Position numbers and translations under genes: made by a program
Assembly: GCA_037576195.1 (NCBI GenBank)
Contig: CM075102.1
Span: 41,288,745 to 41,352,744 of the forward strand
DNA: 64,000 nucleotides
Source: Phytoseiulus persimilis
Taxonomy: Eukaryota > Arthropoda > Arachnida > Mesostigmata > Phytoseiidae
Direction: 5' to 3'
Part shown: positions 1-12,527 of the stretch, piece by piece
Position numbering within the stretch: the stretch's first letter is position 1
Layout: each line of letters starts with the position of its first letter
The notes under the pieces: model-generated
What the model saw: only the letters and a program-made list of their open reading frames with translations
The model's database searches: none
Told to the model about the DNA's origin: nothing

Positions 1-1187
1 AGTTTGTGTGGTAGTGCTGCTGCTGTTGTACGGACGACGACGACGGCAACAACGACGGTAGCAGCAGCGGCATCGTCGACGGGGACTGCAGCATCGACGT
101 CGGCAGCCGCTGGAGGCGAGCGACCGAGCGACCGTCCGTCCGTCGAAGCCAGGCAAGTGAGCAAGAAGCGGAATAGCAGGCGGACAGGCAAGCAAGCCAT
201 CCGTCGTCCGACCGACCGACCGACCGGCCAACCTGCAAAGCGACAACGCGGCTATCCAGTCAGTACGGTCAAGATCCACGTACTGAGGAGGGTGATCCTC
301 GTAGTCAGCAGGGGCAGTCTTCAGAGAGGCGGTTCCGTAGTTCTCCTTGTGCCTCGTGCAACTTCGGATTGCAGGAGAGCCTTCCGTTCGGTTCAATTGT
401 TGGTAGGCGACTGTTAATTGTTCGGCTCATCAACATTAAGTGCATCGTAAACCCCAGCAAGGATTACAACAACCCTGCAGCAACAGATATGTGTGTTCAA
501 GTGTTGTGTTATAAATTGTTGTTCGACCGCGTTATCGAGTGACGACAACCAGAACAAAACTGATCGGGCCACGACAACGACGACAATAATCGGCGATAAC
601 CACTATAATCCCGAAAACGAGGATTACGACGGCGGTGATACCGAGGACGTCATGGAAGCTCAGTGAAAGTTCACCTCGACGCGTCCTCATAATATACTGT
701 AACCAGACGCAACGACAGCGGAGCAAATCACAGAGCTATCCGTTGATCCTCATTACCGCTGAACGGCAGCGTGCTCCACCACCGCTCGTCTGTGCCCAGA
801 GTTCTGTTTTCACGTGCGTCGACCCTTGGTTGGGATCTATCCCGAGTTGTTGTAGTTGCTGTTGTCGTTGCTGACCATACCTCCATCGTACGACACGTGC
901 TCAACAGCGGTCAGGACGTCAGTTGACCAGGACCAGCGTTGACTTCGCGACAAACCGTAAAATAAGAAACGAAAACTCCGAGAAGGCTGGAACGTGGACG
1001 CGATCGAGACTCGCGCGAACACGAAATTCCGAATCGTGAGCGCTGTCGGTCCGACAGGTGAACCGAGCCCGGGTTGCTCTCGTCAGCTTTTTGCGAACTC
1101 GGAGTCAGAAACACCCCGCTTACAGAATACGAGCCGTTCGTCCGGGTGATGAGCAGCATCTCGGGGAAAAAGCCCCGTGGATGAGTG
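1..1187 (+). other. 5' leader region of the IRF2BP gene
   Basis: This stretch lies upstream of the first in-frame ATG of the IRF2BP homologue. It is rich in GAC, CAG and CAA trinucleotides and has short upstream ATGs in several frames, none with a recognisable protein. I read it as 5' untranslated exon plus promoter, but no TATA box or splice pair could be fixed. The boundary between promoter and leader is unknown. Confidence 0.35.
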
Positions 1188-4100
1188 ATGTTGCAAAGCC
1201 AACGTAATATAGCGGCACCCCAGCTGCAGCATCCAATATTCAACAAGCCGAAACAGCAACTGCTCTTCGCGGAGGGACCTGTGTACGGTGTTGTAGCCGG
1301 GGTTGTTGGTTGCGGTGCTAATAGTAGAGCGTCGCCCCCGCCGACGACCATACCCGAGAACAACAATAGCAACTCTGCCATCTGCAACAATAGCAACATC
1401 TGCAACAGCAAGTTGTATCATCAGTCAGCGGCGGCGGCCGCAGCAGTAAATTGTCAGCATCATCTGATTCTTGAAGAAGCGATGGTCAAGATGTCGACAC
1501 CGACCGGGATCTCGACACGTTCGACGCACCGTCAGCAATGCTACCTTTGCGATTTGCCCCGAATGCCGTGGGCCATGATCGACGACTTCTCCGAGCCCGT
1601 CTGTCGGGGCTGTGTCAATTACGAGGGAGCCGATCGTATCGAGATTGTCCTCGAGAACGCGCGTCAAATGAAACGCGCCCACGGTTTCTCGACGCCAGCC
1701 AGCACCGTTCAGGCGAACCAGTACAAACGTCACGAGCTGAACGGTGACTCCGGCGCCCCGATTATCCTCCCCCCGGGAAGAGATCGCTACACCAGACTCG
1801 AGGCCGCGGCCGCGACGTTCCGACATCATCAACATCAGCAACAGAGCCAGCAGCAGCAACAACAGCAACACCACACGGTTCAATTGGAAGAACAGCAACG
1901 AAGACATCTGTCGGGAACCACGAGTCAGAGACCCCTGAAGCGGGAGCGAGGAACCGAGGAGGATCTCGACCAGCAGGACAAAAGAGTCCACCTCGAGCTG
2001 GGGACCGACCTCTCGCGGCCCCCTCTGACGAGGGGGGAATCGATGCCCGCTACCGTGATGGCATCCCCGTTCGAGCTGCGGAATTACAAAAAAGAGCACA
2101 TCGGGAGGGTGTACTCATTGGACGCAGCTACAAGCATCAAGGCCGGTGAGTTTCTGGAGCCTGAGAGAGTTTTTTTTTTCTCTGTTTTCGCCCGCCTGAA
2201 TTTCTCCGCCCGACCCGGGCTGGAAGAGAATCGTGATCCCCTGCAAAGACCCGCCGTCGAGTCAAGATGCTCTAGAATGGAGTGTATCAGGCCATCGTTG
2301 TCGAAGCCGCCACCGCTGTTGAGCGCGCGAGGTTCCTCTCGCCGTTCAGAATCTTTAGAGCGTGCTCTCATCACGATGTGTGCTGTTCGCAGCCATCGCT
2401 CGGCCCCGCGGGTTTTGTGCTGCCATACCGTATCGATAATTCAGATATTTCGAGGCAGCGAGATCTGACGTCACGTATCGGAAGCTTTCGACAGTCGTCA
2501 CTCACGCAGCTCGCCCGCCCGGCCCGTGGGTACGCACGGAGGCACTCGCGAGCAAGCGAGCCGGCGTGGAGTAATTTGAAAATGAGTGCCAAGTGAACTG
2601 CGTTCTCTGACGACGAGGCGTGCCGACATGCGGTACTACTTTGTTCGGCTCATCGCGACCATTCGTCCGACCCGTCGAACTGGACGTTCTATTCCACCGG
2701 GTTTGAGTCCGGGGCTGAACCTCCGGCTGTTTCCTCGCGTCCTCGATCGGCGAGCGTTCGTTCATCGACAGCGTCTCGTCCCGATCGTGTCGATTCTCTC
2801 GAAGCTGGTCAGCGTTCGGGCGCATGGGGTCCGTCTGTAAACTCAAGAACCCGAGTTCCGAGGTAGCCGTGTGCCTACGGATGGCTGTCAAGTATTGAGC
2901 CGTCGAGTGAGGACGCTCAGAGCCGAGACGTCGCTTCGGAATCTCTCCGAGGGAAAAACAGCTTACGGAGCACTTTGGATGTTGCTTGCTGCTACCGCGG
3001 TGGCAGTCGTTGCTGACTCGGTTCCACCGAGTCCTGGCGGGCTGGTTCGTGGATCGACTCTACGGATCAGATGTCTGCTTGCGTTGCCAACCAGTCGTCT
3101 TACCAGCCAACAATCCAGTCAGGCAAGCAGCTACCCACTGCTAGCGCAGCAAGCAGTCGAGCAGCTTTGTGGCGTTCGTCGGCAGCGTCCGCCGACCACC
3201 ACAACAACAACGAACACCGCCATCAGCTACACGACCACAGAATAACTGGACGTGAAGTGAAGCACCGCTGACGCAGAAGCGAACGAACTGCTCCGGCATC
3301 CTTCGCCTTTTGAGTTCTGCGTCAAGTTTTTCTCGTTGTTTTATCTCTGCGCCTGCTTTCCGTTCGGACTTCGGCGCCCTGGGCCAGCACGCCCACCCGG
3401 TTATCCGGTCTTGGGTCATCCAGGGCATCATGAGTCTCTCAACGAGGTCGAGGGTCCGCAGTCCGCGGACTCGAGAACAGTCCGTCAGGAGTAGCGGCGA
3501 TACTGAACCCAAACTGGAACCGGGGCTATCCGTCTCGGAAAGGAGAGAAATATCTCCATTTGAAGCATTTGGTCCCTCCCTCCCCAAACTCGGGTTCGTT
3601 TGAATGCGGGACCTGCCTGCTCTCTGAAATCGCTTCGGCAGAGAATTTTTTCTTCGGCCTATCATGAGAACCGTAAACCCGAACCGAAAAGATTGACGTA
3701 GGATCGCTTGACGGCCGCTGAGGGCGCAGTGAAATTTCCTCAGGGATCTCCTCGAGTTTCATCCCGCGATTCAGGGAGTTCCGACAAGGCTGAGTGCACA
3801 GCCACATCCTCGATTGGTGTCAACGTTTGCTGAGCGCATGCGGCTTCCCGAGTTCTTTCAACGAATTCGAAGCCGTAGCTGAGCGTTCTGGCCAAAATCA
3901 TGAGTTTTGAGAGAAGAACTCAGAGGAAAACACTCCCGAACACGCCAAGAATCTTCTGCTCCGAATTCGCTCGAGTCCAATCCAAGGTGAAACTCGTGAA
4001 CCTTGACAGCTCGCGCAGAGGCCGTACCGGAATGTCAGGAATTCGGGTCTAGGGTGAGTTTTTATCAATGGGTTGCCGCCGCGGCAACCGGTGCCGGCGC

Positions 4101-7100
4101 GGTGGCGGCCTCCAGTTGTGGGAACAGGGGTGAATCGAACCGGGGGTGAACCATAACCCAACCTCCGAGACACGGACCGCGGCCCAGACACTCAGAGGGA
4201 GAGAATGCTCCACCTCTCTGAAACCCAACTGAGAGAGAGGGGGAGCAAGTGGCCTGTACAGGTACCATGTCAGTTGGGCCGGTCGAACGCTTGGAATGCG
4301 CGTCCTCAGAGGAGGAGACGGTCGTGCTCCTCCCATGACCGCTTTCTTCCTCAGAAGTGCAGAAGGCAGAAATTCTCCGACAATCCATATGGGGGAGCCC
4401 CTCCCGACATCCGGGAATCCGAACGGTATGTCTTTGAATGAACCGGAGTAGGATTCGGAGCCGAAGTGCAGTTTCAAACGGCTCTTCTCTCCCCTCTATC
4501 TGCTCAGAGAGAAGCCGCACGGGTCATTCGGTAGCGACGATTCACTCGACTCCGGTGCTGGAGTCGCCCGCGATACGACTGAGGAACCGACGGACATCGG
4601 CTTTCCATGTGGCAGGTCCTCTTCCGCTTTCTCTATCTCTTGTGATTTTCTATCCTCCGTTGAGTGCGGGCTTCCGTTTTCGTTTCGGTACCACCAGCGG
4701 CCACCATCTCTACGATGGGCCGGAGGAACGAGCTTTTGAATCTGTACAGTAAATTCGGCGAGATCGTTCAACGGGCGCCGGTTTTGCTTGAGAACGGAGA
4801 TCCAAGAGGCGGGACTGCGGATGGGCTTACAGTCTGAAGATAACCATATTTAGTATTCGTGGAAACGATATCTTTCCACAATACCAAATGAAATCCGCGC
4901 TGGAGATAAGCGACTGAATCGAGAAATGTCTGCCGACTATTTAATCCCATTGTCGGGATGGAGTGCTGACTCAGGAGTCACCAAAACCGGACCTGCAGAC
5001 ACTATCTTATCCAAGAGAGTGACCATGAGAGTTCGCCGCTGCCATCGAGCTCGAGTGCAGATGCGGTTCGAAGCCTCTGATCGCGGCGCGAAGCGCGAGC
5101 TCCCGACCCTTTCAGGGTTTCTGCCCCGCAGGAAGATGACGTCGCTCTCCCGACCTGAGCGGGGCTGCTGAACCGATCTCATATCGGTTTTCACTACTGC
5201 TAACGACAGACGAGGACTCTGGAGGCCGGGTGGCTCGCTGGTCGGCCCACCCGTCGATCCCTCTATCTTCACCCAGAGAGACATCGCTGGGCTGGGCGGC
5301 AGGCCAACCAGCCACCGGTCCAACCGCCCGGCCGTCCATTCATTCATTCGTCCATCCTTTGGCGATTGATATTCCGAACGTGGCTTTCTCGAGCGCTCCT
5401 CAGCACGCCCGGCCTTCCGCTCTGCGACGAAGTCGAACCACGTAGCACAGTACGCAGACGGAATCCGAAAACTGCCGCCCGCTACACGCAGGGTCGGAAA
5501 CAAAAAAATACCAGAGAAAGTTATGGTCTACCGCTCGCAGGCCCGACCGCTCGCTGCACCGGAAGGTTCTCCAGAACTCAGCCTCAGCGAGCGAGAAGAT
5601 GAAGTGCTGTCGCCGAGCTTTCGAGACACTGAATGAGGCCTCTGAGGGGTGCCCATTCCCCGCTTGGGTATTCCTCCGAGCATCCGAAATCGGCATCATC
5701 CCGGCTAGCTACTGTACTCCTGTTGACCTCCGAGAGATAGATTCGTAGTGAGAACCAATTCTCTTCCGTCATGATTGTGCTTATTCCTCTTGGCGAACCT
5801 TTCTCTCTGGGCAGCCCTGGCGGGGAGACGACGAGAGCGTTCACAGACTCAATCGAAATCGACGTTGGATGATCAAGTGAGCTCATGGACTCCGGAGCTG
5901 GAATTCTACGAGAGACTCGCGCAGCGTGCTCGGTGGCCCTCCAGCAGCGCCATGGCTGAAAGGTTCTAGCTGAATCGGTCTGTAATGTCGAAAGTCGTCT
6001 GGCGAGTCGATTGGGCTTCGTTTGCGTTAGTAGAAGCACAAGAAAGTTGCCGTCCAGGGCCGATTTGTTGTTGCTCGGCGATTTTTGTTCTACGGACAGC
6101 CGAATGGATGGATTGTTGAACGTTCACTCGCTTGCTTGGCGCAGTCTTAAGACTGGCGGTCAGGCCAACTGGTTGTCGGTCTGTTTGCCCGTGTCTCCTG
6201 GATTCTCTCTCTTGCCTCACTGCTGCCAGTAGTGTGTGCGTGTGCCGGTGTTGTTCAACTGGCGACGACGACGACGACGACGACGACGATGGTGGTGGTG
6301 TTAGTCGTCGTCATCGGCACAAGGTCACGGTTCGTTCGAACAGTGGACGACATCGCTGAGCAGCAGAAGCGGCGCCGCCAGCACAGTCACCATCACAACA
6401 ACAAACCAAGCGGCGATAGAACGGCAAACCGTCCAATCATGGTGAAACTTTTCATTGCGGCAGGGTTCGTCAGCGCACGCGCGAAAATCATGATGACGGA
6501 AGCCGCGAACGAGCTCGTGATCCCATCGCTTCCTCGGAATGAAAGATCTCTTCCCTTTCCCGAAAGTCAATGCCGAAAGCCAAGGGAATGTGCCCCGCTC
6601 GATCAGGATTCGTCACCGAATTTCCTTGATTTGAGACCCAACTGATCTCGAAATCAGTGTTTTCGCTCAGTATCGTGCGCTGATCGAGCGCCTTGATCCC
6701 GTCACACAGCAGAACGATCATTCTGCTGAGTGCGACGAACTCCACGGCGCCCCCGAGTTTCGAAAGTTTTATGAATCGATGTGGAACATGAGCCCGGGAT
6801 ATGGTTCACGATTCTGTCGGGATCCTCCCGCAGGCGCGTTGTCTCGTGACGATTCAAAGTATCTCGGCGTGGAGCGAGCATGCGTGATGGCCTAGCAACA
6901 TGGCTTTGTACGAGGTTTTTCGATAACCGGTCGTCGTGGGAGGTATCTCGAGATCGGCGACGCTTTCTCCTGATTCCAAACTCATTCAAGCTGAGTTTGC
7001 ACGCAGCCTGGAGGAGCTAGCCCAGCCACGTCGGGTCGCTCCACCAGTAGGCGGATATCGTCGAGTGACGTCCCGTCATCAACGCCGTGCCGTTTGCTAT

Positions 7101-10100
7101 GTCGACGAAGGAAAGGCTTGTAATAGGCTCCATCGATGATCGGACGCGAGGTGACCAGGCGGCCAGTTAGCCGATGAGCCCGTCACTCTCAACGTCCAGA
7201 GGGATGGCTCATGACGTTTTCCGCAACAAATGGAAACAGATTCAGCGCAGTCGGGAACAATGACAACAACGGCGGCGGCGGTAGCAGCTGCGCTGAACGT
7301 GCAATTGACATCAGCAGTCAGTGCTTGAGGAACTGACGTGACTACTCCCGCTATCATTGCCGGCACTATTCGGTCCCTATTTACGAGCAGCTTTCGTGTT
7401 CTCTTTTCCCTTCGCAACGTCTCTCTTACGTCATGAATACGGTCCGGGAAGGTCGTTCATCGACCGTCGCCCAGCCACTCCTCCAAGATCCCCCCCCCCC
7501 CCGGGAGGTTTAGATAAGACTTATGGGAACCCTGTCCGCAAACTGTCGCCAACCCGGAAGGGACTCTGCTTGAGGAATACCATGGCAGTTTTTCAACCTT
7601 CTGGATATTCTTCGACGGATAGATTCGCTGGGGGTTCCTCGAAGTTTCACCCCCCGTTTCCGTCTGCTCCTGAGCGCTGGAGACCTCTCCCTCGGCCGCC
7701 TCCCGCGTTCCGGAGTCATGCGGGATGAACTCGAATTTTGCTTCGCTCCTTGCAGCGAGGATTGACATACATAACTGAAAGATTCTCTCGTTTGTTGCTT
7801 GCGATTCTTCCTCTCTCGATCTCGGTCGTCAACACCGCCTGCAGCCAAGGAGCCAGCCGGCCGGGCAACCAGCGGGCTGTCAGGCAGGCCAGCGAACGGC
7901 CGCCATCCCTATAAATACCCTACTCTACTCCGTCTTGAACGCGCAACCGACCGGACGTTCCCAGCTCGGCTGTGTTCGTCGTAGCTAGCTTAGTCTCTCG
8001 GTCCTCGGGTCGTATATTCAACTGTCCGACTGCTATTCGAAGTACGGCACTCGCTACGCTCACACGAAGAGAAGAGCTAGCGGACCTACAGACAGCTGGC
8101 AGACGAACCGACCGACCGTCGAGTTAACTCACAGAGATGGTCACAAAATATGTGAGCGCTCTGTTGAGCTAAAAAAGATCATTGATTGTAGAGCGGTGAC
8201 GTCACGCCGGCAGCGCAGAGGACGCTGGCGATGACTCACCGGGCGACGTTTGAATTGCTGGCAGTTACGGCAGCGGATCAACTAGGACCTACCAAAAGGC
8301 TGTCCAGGTGGTGGCAAGCAGTCTGGCTGAGTCGCGACAGACGGGTCAGGAAAATAGCGTCCCTGGATCGGCTTCCGAGTTGCGCGTAATCGGTCAGCCT
8401 GACCGGACTAGTTTTCCTGAGAGCTTGTTCAGTCTGGAACTAGGGAGAATCAGATCGATCGTCTGTCGGGACGAGCGTTTCGCGTGGTGTTGTCGTTGGT
8501 CAATCGCGAGTGCAGCCAACGACAGGTCTTTGACCAACTAGGCGGGTCAGTCAGTTCCCGCTGCTCGGAGGTGCCGGATAGAAACTACTCGCCGTCGTCG
8601 GGGAGCGGGCAGCTGGGTCGCTAGGCTGTTGGGTGGTTTGTCTCTGTTGGTTTGATCGCTGACAATCTAGCGGGTACGCTTGCTCGAGACGCACGTCAGC
8701 CTGTGATGATTCAGCTTGAAACACATGACAAATCGGGGCGCCGGCTCAGACAGTCGTATCAGAATGAAATAGTTCGCAACGAGACATGAGTTGGCATAGA
8801 AGGATAAGCGGGGGACAGCGGTCAGTTCCGGCAGTTTCATTCATAGAATTCGAGTGGGACTGGGAATGAAAAGCGTTCTCCACAATTATACAACCTCATA
8901 TTATACTTAAAATGAACTTCTCTCTCCCAGCTGCTGCCGGTTTTCCTTCGGTTTGCTCCTCGGCGCCCGCGACGCCGACGTTGTCGCCCCTGAACCGAAG
9001 CATCACTTCACCGGAAGGCAACCTACCTCCGACACTGGCGACCCCCACCGGTCTCGTTGCTCCTTCGCCTGATGAGAGGAATGGTGAGTCGAATGGTTTC
9101 TGTTCATGGCTCCTCAGAGAAGGTTGGAATCTGGTTCCACAGAGCTTCCCAACCCCCGAGCTCCCCTACTGAACTCATGCTTACCATCGCCCCCAAAATT
9201 CCAGGACTTCACGTAGCCGCATCAGAAGGGCGTCGACATTCACCGCCCGTAGCCCCGAAAAAGTCCCGTCATTCATTGTCGGCCCAGGCGTCACAAGACG
9301 GCGGCAATGCTGCACCCGCACCGGTTTCTTCGGCAGCTGTGGCAGCGGCGGCGGCAGCAGCTGCAGCAGCCGCTGCAGCCGCTAAGGACTCGAGTCCTAC
9401 TTCGACCTTGAAATGTACCCTGTGCCAGCAACGATTGGAGGATACTCATTTCGTGCAGTGCCCCTCGGTGACTCATCACAAATTCTGTTTCCCGTGTTCG
9501 CGAGAGAGCATACAACAGCAGGTTGCCAACGCAGGTGGAGAGGCAAGTAGCCGCACAGCTTCGGCGTTTATTTTCGGAGCGGAATTTCCATGCATTCGCT
9601 TTTTCTCCCGCGCAAAGGGGAGTCTGTCGATTTCGAGCCGTCGGCTCAGCCTATACAGATCCGGTTCCTGACTCCCTCGGAGCGGTTCTGTCACTGGTCT
9701 AATCACGCGATTTTTCCACGCCATTTCCATACACTAGTGGATCGTGAGCGATGCGCTCTGGTGTTTCACAGAGGAGCTTCCACTCTCGTGGAATCGTGGC
9801 AGTAGAGCAGCGTCGAAGATTGTAGATTATTTCACTTTGAGAACGAGCAATAAATAGTGCCTCGAGATAGTGTGACGATTGTAATTCGATGGCGTCGCCG
9901 CTCGAAATTCTACTGAGCGGGCTTAGCTGAAGCCGTCGACTGTGGTCGCCGCCTCCTACTACGTGAGCGAGATCTCTAGGTTTTTACGGCCGGGTTGACA
10001 CGTCAGCGTAACCGCGCAGTCTTCGCAGAGGTGTTGGCGAGCGGACCCGGAAAAATCAGTGCTCATTGTTTTCTCATTGCCATAATCGGGCTTTACGTCT

Positions 10101-10722
10101 CGACATTCTTTCAATTCAGATGTTGTCATTCAATTGAAGCACTGCACGGGCCCTTGGGCAATTATTGCAACGTGACAGCGTGTTGCGTGCTTACCAACAG
10201 CAACTTGCATCCACGTCGGACGACGCGATTGAGGGTGCACGTATCATCTCTGGGCTGAATCAAGGGAACGATCCACCGAAAGCGGCTGGGGGTTCCGACC
10301 GTTTCCGGTCCAAAACTCGAAGTTGCGATTCCTCTCACGAAGCCCCGAGCGGGGCGATCCACCCAGGGAACCGCCGCCATACTAATCGCATACCTATTCG
10401 CGTGTTTCAGGTGTACTGTCCAAGTGGCGAGAAATGCCCTCTGGTGGGCTCAACAGTACCGTGGGCATTCATGCAGAACGAAATCGCCACAATTCTAGGC
10501 AACGAGGAGCTAGCCCCGACCAAGAAGACTCCGACCCCACCCGCATCACTGTCTGCATCGCCCGCATCGACGGCAGGGAACCAACAGTCGGCACCTGCTC
10601 TACGGCCGCAACAGGCAACGACTCCCACCACTCAGGCCAGCGCGTCTCCGGCGACATCTGCAGCATCTGCGACCGCGCCAACTACGAACGGCAACTCAAA
10701 CAACTCGAGAGATAACGTATAG
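1188..10722 (+). CDS. IRF2BP: IRF2BP family transcriptional co-regulator (Pits-like)
   Basis: The gene has four coding exons: 1188-2145, 8931-9083, 9205-9542 and 10411-10722; the phases (1, 1, 0) all agree. It encodes about 586 residues, or 488 if translation starts at the ATG at 1482, which lies closer to the zinc finger as in vertebrate homologues. The N-terminal C4 zinc finger contains [14 protein letters not shown] and [13 protein letters not shown] (residues about 118-150 from the long start). The C-terminal RING-like C3HC4 finger is split over exons 3 and 4 ([20 protein letters not shown], then [14 protein letters not shown]). Between them lie a polyglutamine/histidine tract, a short KRERG-type basic patch and a run of about 18 alanines with one valine. 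Known members are nuclear co-repressors that bind IRF2 and other factors through the RING; the same role here is inferred. Intron 1 is 6.8 kb, and intron 3 starts with GC rather than GT. Confidence 0.93.
6262..6300 (+). repeat. GAC/GGT trinucleotide microsatellite
   Basis: About nine perfect GAC units are followed by several GGT units inside intron 1 of the IRF2BP gene. It is a simple-sequence repeat and is likely to vary in length between individuals. Confidence 0.9.
7909..7920 (+). promoter_or_regulatory. Possible internal TATA box in IRF2BP intron 1
   Basis: The sequence CCCTATAAATACCC matches a TATA box in a GC-rich context. A start site about 30 bp downstream would lie near 7941. It is on the same strand as the IRF2BP gene and about 1 kb before exon 2, so it could drive a shorter transcript lacking the N-terminal zinc finger. 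No first exon with a matching donor was found, so this stays tentative. Confidence 0.3.
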
Positions 10723-11735
10723 ATTCCCGGATTCCGTTGCAAAACAGTATTCGTCTCTGATATTCCTTTGCTCGCATCCTCCTGAATCCTTGTGCCCCTC
10801 TCTCCCCCTGGGTGCGTTCTCCCGAGTGGGAGACGGTCTGCATCTTTGAATCCACTACCGTAAGGCTCGTCGGCAGTTTCGTCCTGGTATTGACTTGTGA
10901 ATGGACAGAGGAACCCGCAAGGCAGAAATTGTTGTTGGGCAAGGCATAATTGCTGGGATGTTCAGGAGTCGTTGGCACGTGGGACGAGCTGCGGCAGACG
11001 CGCGAGTAAATACACTGTACAGTTTCATTTGAATTCCCGAGATGCGGTCGATTCGAGCAATGGATGACGATAACACACAGAACATGATGCAGATAGACCT
11101 AGCTGAGCAGTAGTTACGTGTCTGGATAGCCATTCAGAAACAGTTAGACGGAAGTCACATTGCAGTGTTACAGCAGATGAAGCAACAGAACTACGTACAG
11201 CGGCGGTGAATTCAGCTCGCTCTATGCGATCCCCGCTCGCAGTTTATATGTAGATAATATAACTACGACGTCGGACATCCTCCAGTTATTGATATCTCGA
11301 TTATCACCATTGATTTTCTTTCCCCTTGATGACTTTATTGGTTTACTTAAGGGAATACCGACATCATGACGACGATTCGAGAGGAGACGATGAGTGAGCT
11401 GATCATGATGGAAGTATGAGTTTCACTCCGATGCTGACGAGGATAATAACAATAATATATGCAGCTTATTTGGATGTCGGGACGTGATGTCACTGTTCAT
11501 CGTGTTCAGGACATCTTCCCCGACGCATGACTGACCGTCGAGGGCCCGATCCCCCCCCTAAGGAAAGGTCAGCCTATGTGGAAGAAATTCCCGCGCTCAC
11601 AAAGACGCCCGTTAGCGCTAGAGTATTTATAAGCAGGAACAGAGAACATGAGCTGGAGAATACAATGTACAGTCATTGATTACTTTACATCATGAGTGGT
11701 GGTAACAATAAATAAAAGAGAATAAGGAGCTCTCA
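10723..11735 (+). other. Probable 3' UTR of the IRF2BP gene
   Basis: About 1 kb of AT-richer sequence follows the stop codon and ends with two overlapping AATAAA signals at 11707-11716. No coding signal was seen in it, so I take it as the 3' untranslated region. Confidence 0.6.
11707..11716 (+). terminator. Polyadenylation signals for the IRF2BP gene
   Basis: Two overlapping AATAAA hexamers lie 985 bp past the stop codon. They are the first canonical signals on this strand downstream of the gene and would end its transcript shortly after 11730. Confidence 0.6.
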
Positions 11736-12527
11736 CAAAGCTGGGGCACAGTTATACAAAATCGAGTCGTGCTCTTCAATGTCTCTCCGTTGTAACCTAA
11801 CGGAAACTCCTGCTTGTCAGCTGGATGACGCATTGAGCGCCGTTCTTAGCCTAGCCTCGAATCACAAATGGAAGTTGCGAAAGCGTCGTCAAAAGTCGCA
11901 TGGAACCGCGTTTCGATTATGGGTTCCAAAGGTTCTGAAACAATGATGAGCCACTCGAAACGTCCGCAGCGGCGATGAGAAAAATATCCAGATCTGGAGG
12001 TGATAGACGGAAATTTGAGCAGGCTTAGTCGAAACACGGAAGCAGACCTCGTGGGCAGCGACACGCCGATTGAATGGTTTGTGAATTGCATCATACCACT
12101 GGTAAAACGAACTTCCGCCAGCAGTAATCTCTCCGCGCCGTATATTTCGGTGTGAAAATCTGAGAGTCACCACCGAGGTACAAAACTGTGGATAGACATC
12201 ATCGTCCATAGACAATGGATTGAGGGATGGATGAATTGATAGAATGGTCAATCGGAGATGGGCCTCCTCCACGCAAGCATACGAAAACGAGACGGGTTCA
12301 TCTGCTTTCAAAAGTTTACCGTTGAGAGGGTGCGAGACGATTGCGCAGGCTCATTACTGACCAAACTAGTTCTTGTCCGTCACTGACATCCGCTAATAAT
12401 GACGATGAGGGATCTCAACACGAGGAACTTCAGCATTGTGCAAGCACAAAATTTTAAGGAGGGCATTTGGCACTTGTTCAGAACCCAGATTTCGGAACGG
12501 AAACTTTTCCCCACAATCGGACGGGAC
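11736..12527. other. Intergenic sequence, nothing recognised
   Basis: This interval separates the IRF2BP polyadenylation site from the minus-strand secreted-protein gene, and its right part should include that gene's 3' UTR. No conserved protein, RNA gene or repeat was recognised. Confidence 0.5.

Larger units (their letters stand above)
2146..8930 (+). other. Intron 1 of the IRF2BP gene
   Basis: This 6.8 kb intron has no second gene that I can support. It contains a perfect run of about nine GAC triplets (6262-6289) followed by GGT triplets, a poly-C tract near 7490-7503, and a TATA-box-like sequence at 7911. Its many open frames look like chance reading of GC-rich DNA. Its length next to the short introns elsewhere suggests it may hold enhancers or a second promoter, which is inference only. 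Confidence 0.6.

Noticed and set aside
4-417. Plus-strand open frame of 137 codons at the window's left edge
   Set aside because: It consists of trinucleotide-repeat translation (Thr, Ala and Ser runs) in GC-rich leader sequence, with no domain and no splice context.
1425-2099. Minus-strand frame of 224 codons opposite IRF2BP exon 1
   Set aside because: It is the antisense shadow of a conserved coding exon with biased codons and has no domain of its own.
4090-4150. GGTTCGATTCACC on the minus strand, like a tRNA B box
   Set aside because: No A box, acceptor stem or anticodon arm could be paired around it; the T-arm stem does not close.
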